A stretch of DNA of 64,000 nucleotides from Clostridiales bacterium. Its GTDB lineage: Bacteria; Bacillota; Clostridia; Christensenellales; Aristaeellaceae. Location of the stretch: contig JALFVL010000034.1 of assembly GCA_022787165.1 (NCBI GenBank), positions 1 through 64,000 on the forward strand. Reading direction: 5' to 3'. The notes under the pieces are model-generated. The model did no database searches. It was not told the origin of the DNA and saw only the letters and a list, made by a program, of their open reading frames with translations. Positions 38,567-48,545 of this stretch are shown one piece after another. Every line of letters starts with the position of its first letter. Position 1 is the stretch's first letter. Position numbers and translations under genes: made by a program.

Positions 38567-38587
38567 CTGTTTTCGCATAAAAATGCA
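38552..38587 (-). promoter_or_regulatory. Tandem ARG boxes (ArgR/AhrC operator)
   Basis: CGCATAAATATGCA (38552-38565) and CGCATAAAAATGCA (38574-38587) each match the ARG box consensus TGMATWWWWATKCA except at the first base. They are 22 bp apart, two helical turns, as expected for an ArgR hexamer. They cover the -35, so arginine-dependent repression is predicted. Confidence 0.8.
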
Positions 38588-38645
38588 CTCGCCGGATACC
38601 GTTTTTTGAATCGACAGGCGCCGGCGACGTGCAAAAGGGGGATGA

Positions 38646-40088
38646 TCAGTATTTTGGCCGGACATCCGCGGGGATCGGGCAGACGTAGGGGTGATCCTTT
38701 GTGCGCGCGACAAATTCGCGCTGGACGCGCGCAAGCGTTTCCGGCTCGCTCATCAGGCGCGCTGCGCTTAGCGCGAGCGATTTAGCGGCGAAGAGCATCG
38801 CCTTGTGCGCGATGGAGCTCTTGCCGATGGCGACGGCCTGCCAGCTGTGGGCGGGCGTGTCGGCAGCCCAGGCCGCGGCGGAGAGCTGGCTCGTCGGCGC
38901 GCACCAGCTGGCGTCGCCCACGTCGGTGGAGATGGTGACAATTGGCGCGTCGGTCGGCGTATGCGGCGCAATGAAGCCGTAGATCGGCTCGCCCTGATGG
39001 GCCATAACGCGCTCGCGCACCTCGCTTGCGCACAGGCGGGAGAGCTTGGCGAGCGTGCGCTCCGGGGATTCGAGCGCCTCGTGCAGCGAGCGGGCGAGGG
39101 CGAGCTCTGTCTGCGTGTAGCCGGGCGCGCCGATGCGCTGCATGCTCGAGACGAGCACCTCCTCCATCGCCGTGTTGGGGAGGATGTTGGAGCAGCCCTT
39201 GACGAACTCCATCTCCATCGTCGTGCCGGTCATGATCGCCGCGCCGCGCGCGCAGTCGATGACGCGCTGCTTGATGCCCTCCAGATCGGCAAGGCGCTGG
39301 GAGCGGACGAGATAGACTGCCTCGGCGCGCGCCTGAACGACGTTGGGCGAGAGGCCGCCTGCATCGGTGATCGCGTAGTGGATGCGCGTGTCCTCCGGCA
39401 CATGCTCGCGCAGGAACTGGACGCCCACGTTCATCAGCTCCAACGCGTCGAGCGCGCTGCGCCCGAGCTCCGGGCTGCCCGCGGCATGGGCGCTCTGGCC
39501 CCGAAAGCGGAAGATCATCTTGACGTTGGCCAGCGAGCCGCCCGGCCAGATGCCGTTGTAGTCCCACGGGTGCCAGGAGAGGATGGCATCGAGCCCCGCA
39601 AAGAAGCCGTCGCGCGCGAGAAAGGTCTTGGCGCTGCCGGTCTCCTCGGCAGGGCAGCCGAAATAGACGACCGTGCCCGAAAGCCTGCCGGCGGTGATGG
39701 CCTCCTTGACCGCTACCGCCGCAGCCAGAGAGCCGACGCCCAGCAGGTTGTGCCCGCAGCCATGGCCGGGCGCGCCCGGCGTCAGCGCCTCACGGACGGC
39801 GCAGCCGGCCTTCTGGCTCATGGCGCTCAGCGCGTCGAATTCGCCGAGAAAGGCGATGACGGGCCGCCCACTGCCGTATTCGGCGCGGAAGGCGTTGGGC
39901 ATGCCGCCCAGGCGATCCGTGATGGAAAAGCCGTTTTGAAGCAGCAGCGAACGCAGAATGTCCGCGGAGGCATCCTCGTGAAAGTTGACCTCGGGATGCT
40001 CCCAGATGGCGTCGCTGGCGGCGGTGTAGCGCTGCGCGTGGGCCTCCACGCTCTGGCAGACGAGTTGCAGCAAGGTTTCCTGGCTCAT
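38646..40088 (-). CDS. M20D amidohydrolase (aminobenzoyl-glutamate utilisation protein B-like)
   Basis: 480 residues. Metal site: GHGCGHNLLG (Cys and His), GCPAEETGSAK and ILSWHPWD. The lid-domain segment GQSAHAAGSPELGRSALDAL is typical of M20D. Length and the IWEHPEVNFHE N-terminus match the AbgB-like subgroup (amidohydrolases of N-acyl or aryl amino acids and dipeptides). Function is inferred from the family. It diverges from nothing and lies upstream of the arg operon on the same strand, with its own promoter. Confidence 0.9.
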   Translation of the reverse strand: MSQETLLQLVCQSVEAHAQRYTAASDAIWEHPEVNFHEDASADILRSLLLQNGFSITDRLGGMPNAFRAEYGSGRPVIAFLGEFDALSAMSQKAGCAVREALTPGAPGHGCGHNLLGVGSLAAAVAVKEAITAGRLSGTVVYFGCPAEETGSAKTFLARDGFFAGLDAILSWHPWDYNGIWPGGSLANVKMIFRFRGQSAHAAGSPELGRSALDALELMNVGVQFLREHVPEDTRIHYAITDAGGLSPNVVQARAEAVYLVRSQRLADLEGIKQRVIDCARGAAIMTGTTMEMEFVKGCSNILPNTAMEEVLVSSMQRIGAPGYTQTELALARSLHEALESPERTLAKLSRLCASEVRERVMAHQGEPIYGFIAPHTPTDAPIVTISTDVGDASWCAPTSQLSAAAWAADTPAHSWQAVAIGKSSIAHKAMLFAAKSLALSAARLMSEPETLARVQREFVARTKDHPYVCPIPADVRPKY

Positions 40089-40168
40089 CGATTGATTCTC
40101 CCTCTGTAAGCCGGCGCGGGGCCGACGGCGTTTTTCCGAAGGCAAGCCCCGCGGAAAATAATGGACTC

Positions 40169-40197
40169 AGTATACGCATCCGGGCGTTATTTGTCAA
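40169..40197 (-). promoter_or_regulatory. Sigma-A promoter of the M20D gene
   Basis: Minus strand: TTGACA (40192-40197), 17-bp spacer, TATACT (40169-40174). Confidence 0.85.
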
Positions 40198-40236
40198 TGA
40201 TCAGCCTGAGAAAACGAGCCTCCGAGGCGGTAGATC

Positions 40237-40266
40237 AAAAAGCCGCAGGGCTTTTTATCCCTGCGG
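40237..40266 (-). terminator. Terminator of the tandem membrane-protein genes
   Basis: Minus strand: CCGCAGGG, loop ATAAAAAG, CCCTGCGG, then CTTTTT. Confidence 0.85.
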
Positions 40267-40273
40267 ACGCGGT

Positions 40274-42076
40274 TTATGCTTCTGTTTGAGGCTTTGAGAA
40301 GAACGCCAGCGCGAGCATCACCGGCACGGCGCTCATGATCGGGTAGGCGTAGCGGATAATGATGCAGGCGGAGAAGAGCAGCGACAGGAAGATGCCCCAG
40401 ACCGGGAGCAGCGAGATCGCGCGGTGCTTTTGGCCCTGATGGAAGAGGCGAAGCGTCGAAAGCAGGAGCAGATAGATGTAGAACGACGGGCGAAAGAGCA
40501 GCGACAGGAAGGGAAGCTGCTCGTGGCGCGCGTGGTGGGCGACGGAAAAGAGCACATTTCTGTACGCGGGGAAGTAGCTCGTCGCTTCGATCTCGCCCCA
40601 TGTCTGCGTCAGAATGTCCGGAATGATGTTCTCGGATTTGAGGTAGACGAAGTCCCATTGCTCGCTGGAGAGCGAATGCGCATGGCTCGTGTCGTCGGGG
40701 TTCCACAGGCCGGCGCAGTTCTCCAGAAACGCCTCGATGTAGATGCGCGGATAGCGCGCCGCGTATTCCCGATAGAGCGCCCAGAAGGCCTCCGGCTCGC
40801 GGACGTAGCGCTCATAGTTGAAATTCGCGCTCTTGCAGGGGTCGGCATCGTGCGGGCGGTAGCGGTAGGTCGCATAGGAGAACCAGTCGTTGATCGTGAG
40901 GTATTCCTCCTCGCTGATGTCCGCGCGCTCGGCGGTTCGCGCGAGCTGCTGGCAGGGCACGCTCAGCAGCTCCGTCGCCGGGCCGGGCGAGGCCTGCACC
41001 AGCGCCTCGAGCCCCCGGGGAATGCCCAGGCAGGCGACCAGCGTCGCGGTGCACAGCAGCAGCGCCCGCTTTCTGCGCGCCCTGCCCACCAGCAGCAGAG
41101 AGAGGCAGGCGGGCACATAGGCGAAGACGCCGTTGTGGCGCAGCAGCGCCATCAGCAGACAGGTCAGCAGGAAGGCGCAGGCGCGCCATTTGCTTGACAG
41201 GAAGGCCTCCGCGTCCTCGGCAAGCGCCCAGAGCTGGATGCACAGCAGCACGCACAGACCGGTGAAGAGCGAGTCCTTGACGGTCGAGATGGCGAGGATG
41301 CCGTGGAACGGCAGCAGGGCGAAGCAGGCGGTGACCGCCAGCGTCACGGGCAGCGGCACGCGACGCTGCAGGAACCGGCAGGCGCAGGCATACATCGCCG
41401 AGAGCGCAAGAATCTGAAAGACGCTGTATGCCGCCGCGCCGGCCGTGCTGGAGCCAAAGAGGGCGATGCCCAGGCTGTACAGACTGCCGGTCAGCAGCGA
41501 ATGGAAGACGGGATGCTGCGCCTCGTAGCTGCCGCGGATGTATTGCGAGATTTCGAATTCAAAGTCGTAGTTGAGGATGCCGGGGAAGAAGGCCAGCAGC
41601 GCCGCGCCATAGCAGACGGCGAAGAGCAGGAAGAAGGCCGCGAAGGGGATGGTGCGGCAGGATGTGGATGCCTGTATGCGGCGGATTTCGCCGGAACGCG
41701 CTTCAAAGGCGAAGGAGCAAAGCGCGCCCAGCAGCGGCACGGCCATCACGGGGACGGCAAAGCGGCGGATCAGGCTGCCCATGCCCGGCAGCAGCTGCTC
41801 ATAATGGGCGAGCTCGCTGCCGATGCCCAGAAAGAAGGCGAGGATGAGCGCGAAGCCGCAGCCATAGAGCAGCGAGCGCATGCTGTGGCGCTCCAGCGCG
41901 GCGCGCACGGGGAAGACCGCCGCCAGCAGCAGCAGCGCGCTGAGCGTGCCGCTGCGGAAGACGGCGCTGTCCGGATCGGCGGGAATCAGATAGGGCGCGG
42001 CAAATGCGGCTGCAAGCGCCGCCAGCAGCGCGAAGAGCGCGCTGTGCTTTTGAAGGAAGGAACGAAGAGAGGCCAT
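40274..42076 (-). CDS. Polytopic membrane protein, DUF6020-like (paralog 1)
   Basis: 600 residues with about 12-14 hydrophobic helices. Conserved with the neighbour: LAAPYLIPADPDSAVFR-type start, GIGSELAHYEQLLPGMGSLI, LAFFPGILNYDFEFEISQYI, QHPVFHSLL, STVKDSLFTG and ALLRHNGVFAYV. The FFPGxxxYD and KDxxF motifs recall GT-C-type membrane glycosyltransferases, where an Asp in the first loop is catalytic; this is inference. A large extracytoplasmic loop (about 370-500) is soluble. It starts 1 nt after the stop of the upstream paralog. AGGAG precedes the ATG. Confidence 0.75.
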   Translation of the reverse strand: MASLRSFLQKHSALFALLAALAAAFAAPYLIPADPDSAVFRSGTLSALLLLAAVFPVRAALERHSMRSLLYGCGFALILAFFLGIGSELAHYEQLLPGMGSLIRRFAVPVMAVPLLGALCSFAFEARSGEIRRIQASTSCRTIPFAAFFLLFAVCYGAALLAFFPGILNYDFEFEISQYIRGSYEAQHPVFHSLLTGSLYSLGIALFGSSTAGAAAYSVFQILALSAMYACACRFLQRRVPLPVTLAVTACFALLPFHGILAISTVKDSLFTGLCVLLCIQLWALAEDAEAFLSSKWRACAFLLTCLLMALLRHNGVFAYVPACLSLLLVGRARRKRALLLCTATLVACLGIPRGLEALVQASPGPATELLSVPCQQLARTAERADISEEEYLTINDWFSYATYRYRPHDADPCKSANFNYERYVREPEAFWALYREYAARYPRIYIEAFLENCAGLWNPDDTSHAHSLSSEQWDFVYLKSENIIPDILTQTWGEIEATSYFPAYRNVLFSVAHHARHEQLPFLSLLFRPSFYIYLLLLSTLRLFHQGQKHRAISLLPVWGIFLSLLFSACIIIRYAYPIMSAVPVMLALAFFSKPQTEA

Positions 42077-42077
42077 G

Positions 42078-43862
42078 TCAAGCTCCTGTCGATTCGGTCA
42101 GAGGGGAGGCGCCCGTTCCCGAGAGGGCGGCGCAAAGCAGCGTCGGGGCCAGCGCGAAGAGCGGCAGCATGTAGCGCGGCAGCGTGCAGGGCCCCAGCAG
42201 ATAGGAAAGCCAGACGCCCAGCACGGCCAGCGCGGCGGGCAGCAGGATTGTCCTTCGGCGCGCGATGAGCGCAGCGCAGGCGAGCGCGAGCAGCCAGAGG
42301 AAGACGGCCGGGCTGAAGAGCAGCGAGATCAGCGGAACACGTTCATAACGGTTGGAGCCGCAGATGCGCTGGATCAGCGCGCGGATACCGGGAAGATAGC
42401 AGTTGAGGGAAAAGCCCTGCCTGGTGACCTCCGGAGAGTTGAGGAAGAGATATCCCTGGCCGCTCCAGGCCTGCTCGGGATAAATCTGCGCGTGGGAGTG
42501 ATCGTCGGGATACCAGGAGCCGATGTTGAGCATCAGGAGGGCTTCAATGTACTGATGCAGACTGTCTCCGGCATGACGGGCCCAGAGGGAGAGATAGGCA
42601 TTTTCGCCTTCGGCTTCGAGCCGGCTGTCGTCAAGATACCCCTTCGCGGGGTCGGCCAGATGGGGCAGCAGCACAAGCCCCTCCTCCGTCAGATACCAGC
42701 TTTCGATCTCTGCCCTGTCCTCGTCGGTCAGGTTAGGGGAAAGGTTGTAAGCGCGAACGAGCTGCTGCGCGGGCAGGCTCAGCAGCTGGCGGGAGGACAT
42801 CGGCTGGCAGTCCATGATGGCGCTGAGCAGGACATAGACGCCAAGGCACGCACCGACGGCTGCGGCGCTGAGCAGCGCTGCCTGCCTGCGATGGCCGCGC
42901 GCGGCGGCAATGAACGCCGGCAGGGAGAGCACGAGCGCAAACGCCCCATTGTTGCGCAGCAGCGCGGTCAGCACGGCCAGAGAGATCATCGCCGCCCAGC
43001 AGCGCTTGCGCGCGAGGCCTTTGCCGGGCGACGCAAGAAGCTCAAACAGCAGCAGCGAATAGGCGATCAGGGCGGCGGCGAACATCGTGTCCTTGGTCGT
43101 GCTGACGGCCAGCACGGAGAAGATCGGATGGAGCGCGAAGAAGGCCGTCATCGCGGCCAGAGCCCAGACCGGCGCACCATGACGCTGCGCGAAGACGCAG
43201 CAGGCGGCCAGCGCGGCGCTCAGGCAGAGCACCTGCATCGCGGTCAGCAGGAAGAGCCCGAAGGTGCGGCTGACGAGGCGCTCGCCCAGCGTGATGATGC
43301 CGTTCTGAATGACGCTGTGCAGCAGCGGATGCAGGGAGGAATATTGTCCCGCCAGGTGCTGGTTGTATTCGCCAGCGAAGTCATAGCCGATGTTGGCGGG
43401 GAAGAAGCAGAGCCAGACCGGCAGCCAGCACAGGAGAATGACGAGCATGTAGGCAAAGAGCGGGATGCGCAGCGGCCGTGTCTGTTCCCGGGGCCGGAGC
43501 AGCAGGATGCGCGCGCAGAGGCCGCCCGTCAGCGGCGCGGCCATCACGGGCACGGCAAGACGGCGTATCAGGCTGCCCATGCCCGTGAGCAAACCGTCAT
43601 AGTGGAGCAGCTCCGCGCCCAGCCCCATGGCGAAGGAAAAGAGCAGGCCCCAGGCAAGGCCGCAGGCGAGCGTCCGCCGGCCGGCGCGGGAGAAGGCCTC
43701 GTAGGCGGGATAGGCGGCTGCCGCGATCAGCAGCAGGCCGAGTGTCCCGTTTCGAAAGACGGCGCTGTCCGGGTCGGCGGGGATCAGGTAGGGCGCGGCC
43801 AGCGCAGCGAGCAGCATGGCGAGGAACGCAGCGAGCGCGGCGTGTTTGCGGATGACGGTCAT
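42078..43862 (-). CDS. Polytopic membrane protein, DUF6020-like (paralog 2)
   Basis: 594 residues, same topology and motif order as paralog 1: APYLIPADPDSAVFRNGTL, GLGAELLHYDGLLTGMGSLI, WLCFFPANIGYDFAGEYNQH, LHPLLHSVIQNG, STTKDTMFAA and ALLRNNGAFALV. Tandem duplication followed by divergence is clear. The ATG at 43862 follows AAGGAG; an upstream TTG lacks a suitable site. It lies downstream of glgA on the same strand with no promoter visible between, so it may be cotranscribed with the glycogen genes. Export or glycosylation of a surface polymer is possible. Confidence 0.75.
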   Translation of the reverse strand: MTVIRKHAALAAFLAMLLAALAAPYLIPADPDSAVFRNGTLGLLLIAAAAYPAYEAFSRAGRRTLACGLAWGLLFSFAMGLGAELLHYDGLLTGMGSLIRRLAVPVMAAPLTGGLCARILLLRPREQTRPLRIPLFAYMLVILLCWLPVWLCFFPANIGYDFAGEYNQHLAGQYSSLHPLLHSVIQNGIITLGERLVSRTFGLFLLTAMQVLCLSAALAACCVFAQRHGAPVWALAAMTAFFALHPIFSVLAVSTTKDTMFAAALIAYSLLLFELLASPGKGLARKRCWAAMISLAVLTALLRNNGAFALVLSLPAFIAAARGHRRQAALLSAAAVGACLGVYVLLSAIMDCQPMSSRQLLSLPAQQLVRAYNLSPNLTDEDRAEIESWYLTEEGLVLLPHLADPAKGYLDDSRLEAEGENAYLSLWARHAGDSLHQYIEALLMLNIGSWYPDDHSHAQIYPEQAWSGQGYLFLNSPEVTRQGFSLNCYLPGIRALIQRICGSNRYERVPLISLLFSPAVFLWLLALACAALIARRRTILLPAALAVLGVWLSYLLGPCTLPRYMLPLFALAPTLLCAALSGTGASPLTESTGA

Positions 43863-43891
43863 AAGGGCTCCTTCAGATGTTTTCAATCAGG

Positions 43892-43922
43892 CAGCCCCGC
43901 CCGCGGGAGGCGGACGGGGCTG
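43892..43922 (-). other. Intercistronic hairpin after glgA
   Basis: CAGCCCCG and CGGGGCTG with additional pairs around a CTCCC loop form a stable hairpin on the minus strand, but no T-run follows. It may protect the 3' end of the glg message or pause polymerase, rather than terminate efficiently. Confidence 0.4.
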
Positions 43923-43942
43923 TCATGCGGGAAGACAAGCAG

Positions 43943-45778
43943 TTATTCGGCCTTTTCGCTCTCGGCGGCCTTCTTCTTGCGCGGGGCGCGCTTGGGCTTG
44001 GCGGGCGCTTCCTCGGCCTTGGCCGCCTCGGCGGCGGGCTCGGCCTTCTTGCGCGAGGCGCGCTTGGGCTTGGCGGGCGCTTCCTCGGCCTTGGCCGCCT
44101 CGGCGGCAGGCTCGGCCTTCTTGCGGGGAGCGCGCTTGGGCTTCTCGGTCACCTCTGCCTCGGCCTTCGGCTCCGCTTTCTTGCGGGGGGCGCGCTTGGC
44201 CGGGGCCTTCTTAGGGTTTTCGGGGGCCTCCTGGGGTGCGGGCGCTTCCGCAGCCGGGGTCTCGGCCGGTGTCTCCTGCGGGGCCGGAGCCTCCGGCGCC
44301 GGGGCGGGCGCAGCCTCCTCCACGAGGCTGAAATCCATCACGGGCTTGGTCAGGCGCTCGTAGAGATCTAGATACTTGCCGGCGGAGGAATACCAGCTGT
44401 AATCGCCGGTCATGCCGCGGACGATGAGCTTGTACCAGACCTCGCGGTTGTGCTTGTAGTAATGCACGGCGCGGCGGACGGTGTGGAGCATGTCGTGCGC
44501 GTTGTAGTTGAAGAACGTGAAGCCGTTGCCCTCGTCGGTAAACTTGTTGTAGGAGAGCACGGTGTCGCGCAGGCCGCCGGTCTCGCGCACGATCGGCACG
44601 GAGCCGTAGCGCATGGCGATCATCTGCGAGAGGCCGCAGGGCTCGAACTGGCTGGGCATGAGGAACATGTCGCTGCCGGCGTAGATGCGATGCGCCAGTT
44701 GATGGTTCATCGCGAAGCGCGCGGCCAGACGGCCCGGATACTCGCTCTCGGCCCAGGAGAAGAGGTTGGTGTACTTCGCCTCGCCCATGCCCAGGACGAC
44801 CAGCTGGATGCCCGTGCCCATCAGCTCGCGGATGACGCACTCGATGAGATCGAAGCCCTTCTGGTTGGAGAGGCGGGAGATGATGCCCACCAGCGGCGCG
44901 CTGGCGTCGACGTTGAGGCCCAGCTCCTTTTGCAGCTCGGCCTTGCACTTCTCCTTGCCGCCCAGGTGATAGGGATCATAGTTGAAGTAAATCTGCGGAT
45001 CCTTCGCCGGATCGTAGTCGTAGATGTCGATGCCGTTGAGGATGCCCATGAGCTGATCCTTGCGGGCGCGCAGCAGGCCGTCGAGGCGCTCGCCGTAGAA
45101 CGCGGTCTGAATCTCGTCGGCGTAGCTCGGGGAGACGGTGGTCAGCTCGTCGGCGTAGACGAGGCCGGCCTTCATGTAGTTCGCGCAGCCGTAGCACTCG
45201 AGCTTGTCAGGCGTGAAGAGGCTGTCGCCCAGGCCCAGCGTATCCTGCACGGCCTTGATCGGGAACACGCCCTGATACTGCAGGTTGTGGATGGTGTAAA
45301 CGGTCTTGATGTTGTGGTAGAACGGGAAATGCGCATACTGAATCTTGAGCAGCGCGGGCACCATGCCGGTCTGCCAGTCGTGGCAGTGGATGACGTCGGG
45401 CTGGAAGTTCAGGTGGGTCAGCGCGTCGATGACGGCGCGGGAGAAGAAGCCGTAGCGCTCGTATTCGTCGCCGCCCAGGCCGTAGATGTAGGAACGGCCG
45501 AAGTAGAACTGGTTGTCGACGAAGTAGAAGGTCACGCCCTGATACTCGAGGGACTTGATGCCGCAGTACTGCTTGCGCCAGCACAGCTCGACCTCAAACT
45601 CGCACTCGAGCTTCATCTCGCTCTTGTACTTGTCGGGGATCGCGGAATAGAACGGAAGGATGACGCGAACGTCGTGCCCGCGCTCCTTGAGCACCGGGGA
45701 AAGCGCGCCGACAACGTCGGCCAGACCGCCTGTCTTGATAAACGGCACACACTCGGAAGCGGCAAAGAGAATCTTCAT
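43943..45778 (-). CDS. glgA: Glycogen synthase with histone H1-like C-terminal extension
   Basis: 611 residues; ordinary GlgA has about 480. The GT5 core is complete: FAASECVPFIKTGGLADVVG (ADP-glucose site KTGGL), HCHDWQTGMVPALL, ISRLSNQKGFDLI, MPSQFEPCGLSQMIAMRYGS and RETGGLRDTV. From about residue 487 it continues as a low-complexity tail of Ala, Pro, Glu and Lys. The tail contains four copies of KRAPRKK-type blocks (one KRASRKK) separated by AEPAAEAAKAEEAPAKP, ending in KKAAESEKAE. The DNA repeats match, and no frame change is visible. The tail could bind nucleic acid or an acidic partner, or cluster the enzyme. It is the last glg gene after glgC and glgD. Confidence 0.93.
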   Translation of the reverse strand: MKILFAASECVPFIKTGGLADVVGALSPVLKERGHDVRVILPFYSAIPDKYKSEMKLECEFEVELCWRKQYCGIKSLEYQGVTFYFVDNQFYFGRSYIYGLGGDEYERYGFFSRAVIDALTHLNFQPDVIHCHDWQTGMVPALLKIQYAHFPFYHNIKTVYTIHNLQYQGVFPIKAVQDTLGLGDSLFTPDKLECYGCANYMKAGLVYADELTTVSPSYADEIQTAFYGERLDGLLRARKDQLMGILNGIDIYDYDPAKDPQIYFNYDPYHLGGKEKCKAELQKELGLNVDASAPLVGIISRLSNQKGFDLIECVIRELMGTGIQLVVLGMGEAKYTNLFSWAESEYPGRLAARFAMNHQLAHRIYAGSDMFLMPSQFEPCGLSQMIAMRYGSVPIVRETGGLRDTVLSYNKFTDEGNGFTFFNYNAHDMLHTVRRAVHYYKHNREVWYKLIVRGMTGDYSWYSSAGKYLDLYERLTKPVMDFSLVEEAAPAPAPEAPAPQETPAETPAAEAPAPQEAPENPKKAPAKRAPRKKAEPKAEAEVTEKPKRAPRKKAEPAAEAAKAEEAPAKPKRASRKKAEPAAEAAKAEEAPAKPKRAPRKKKAAESEKAE

Positions 45779-45859
45779 CTCGGTGTTTCCTCCTTCTTTC
45801 GGTTTGAAAAAAGGCGGAATCGCGCGGCGGGACATTTCCCCGCGCGATCCCGCTCACGA

Positions 45860-46984
45860 TTAGATCACGACGTTCTTGGCAATCACGATGGGATACGCGG
45901 CGGGCGCGATCAGGCGGCCGTTGCGGCGGATGACGCTCTGCTTGTCAAGGATGCAGTGGTCGATCTCCGCGCCCTCCTGAATCTGGGCGTCCTGCATGAT
46001 GATGGAGTTCTTGACGACGGCGCCCTTGGCGATCTTGACGCCGCGGAAGAGGATGGAGTTGATGACCGTGCCTTCGATCACGCAGCCGTTGGCAACCAGC
46101 GAGTTGGCGCACTGGCTCTCGTCGATGTAGCGGGCCGGCAGGTCGTCGCGCACCTTCGTGTACACCGGGCGATCCTTCGGGAAGAGCTGGCGGCGGATGT
46201 CGGTATCCAGCAGCGACATGTTGAAGTTGAAGTAGGACTGGATCGAGTCGATCTGGCAGGCCAGACCCTTGTACTCGTAGCCGTAGACCTTCAGGCTGTC
46301 GTTGTTGATGTTGCGCTGAAGGATGTCGCGCTCAAAGTCGTGCATGCCGTTGGCAGAGCCCTGCTCGACCAGCTGGCGCAGCAGCTCGCGCTTGGTGATG
46401 TAGATCTTGAGGCAGGCGCAATCGCGCGTCGGCACGGCAGAGCCGATCTCCATGCCGGTCACGCGGCCATCATCGTCCACGGAGAGGTAGGTGTCGTTCT
46501 CGCCCTCGGTGCCAATCGACTTGCCGCCGCGGCTGTAGAGCATCGTCACATCCGCACCGGACTCGACATGCCGGCGCAGCGCGTCGGTGAAGTCGATGTT
46601 GTAGACGGTGTGGCTGTTGGTCAGCACGATGTATTCCTGAGTGGAGAGGCGCAGGAAGTTCGAGTTGCTCTTGAGCGCGTCAAGCAGGCCGGAGTAGACG
46701 CCCATGTTCTCTCGCGTCAGAAACGGCGGGAGGATCGTCAGGCCCTGCTTGCCGTGCAGATCCCACTCACGGCCGGAGCCAATGTGGTCCATCAGCGAGG
46801 AGTAATTCTTCTGGGTGATGACGCCGACATTCTTGATGCCGGTGTGCACCATGGAGGAGAGCTGGAAGTCGATGATGCGGTAACGGCCCGCGATCGGCAG
46901 CGCAGCCACCGCGCGAAGGCTCGTCAGTTCACCGAGATGAATGTCGTTTTCACCGGTGTAGATCAAACCCATGACGTCTTTCAT
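45860..46984 (-). CDS. glgD: Glucose-1-phosphate adenylyltransferase subunit GlgD
   Basis: 374 residues. ADP-glucose pyrophosphorylase fold, but the nucleotide-binding glycine loop is degenerate: GLIYTGENDIHLGELTSLRA instead of the GGxGxRL loop. That is diagnostic of the regulatory GlgD subunit of Bacillota. FQLSSMVHTGIKNVGVITQK follows, with a C-terminal left-handed beta-helix (INSILFRGVKIAKGAVVKNS). It partners GlgC to raise activity. AAGGAGG precedes the ATG, and it starts 15 nt after glgC. Confidence 0.93.
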   Translation of the reverse strand: MKDVMGLIYTGENDIHLGELTSLRAVAALPIAGRYRIIDFQLSSMVHTGIKNVGVITQKNYSSLMDHIGSGREWDLHGKQGLTILPPFLTRENMGVYSGLLDALKSNSNFLRLSTQEYIVLTNSHTVYNIDFTDALRRHVESGADVTMLYSRGGKSIGTEGENDTYLSVDDDGRVTGMEIGSAVPTRDCACLKIYITKRELLRQLVEQGSANGMHDFERDILQRNINNDSLKVYGYEYKGLACQIDSIQSYFNFNMSLLDTDIRRQLFPKDRPVYTKVRDDLPARYIDESQCANSLVANGCVIEGTVINSILFRGVKIAKGAVVKNSIIMQDAQIQEGAEIDHCILDKQSVIRRNGRLIAPAAYPIVIAKNVVI

Positions 46985-46999
46985 GTTGGGAGTACCTCC

Positions 47000-48178
<1,179 letters not shown>

Positions 48179-48280
48179 AGTGAACACACTCCTGTGATAT
48201 TGGGTTTATCGTGCCGAACGGCATGGAACGGGCAGACGAAAAAACGACAACCTTCCCGTGCTGCCTTTCCACCTGAATTC

Positions 48281-48289
48281 ATTATACCA
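48281..48289 (-). promoter_or_regulatory. Extended -10 promoter of the glg operon
   Basis: The minus strand reads TGGTATAAT (TGn plus a perfect -10). No good -35 hexamer lies 17 bp upstream, so it is an extended -10 type, about 100 bp before glgC. Confidence 0.6.
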
Positions 48290-48486
48290 TAAACTATGCA
48301 AAAGGGAAAGCGAATTCATGTGACGTTTCCATTAAACGGAGGGAAGACGGGCGAGTTTGCGAGCGTAAAGCGTCCATCCGGGCGGATTTTGTCCCGAACA
48401 GAAGGGCGGGAAAAGAGAGAAAAATGGCGACGCGCGGCGGCGAAAATGGGCAGAAGCGATGCGGAAGGGTTTTGCGCGCAATCAAA

Positions 48487-48515
48487 TTGCAAAACACACG
48501 GTCATGCTGTATAAT
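48487..48515 (+). promoter_or_regulatory. Sigma-A promoter of the rluB-like gene
   Basis: TTGCAA (48487-48492), 17-bp spacer, TATAAT (48510-48515), 30 bp before the ATG at 48546. Confidence 0.8.
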
Positions 48516-48545
48516 TGAAGGGATTCGGAAGGGGGAAAACGGGAA

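Noticed and set aside
43943..44320. The GlgA tail as a frameshift artefact
   Set aside because: The amino-acid repeats are in phase with the DNA repeats, composition is coherent to the stop codon, and no alternative frame continues the GT5 fold, which is already complete before the tail.
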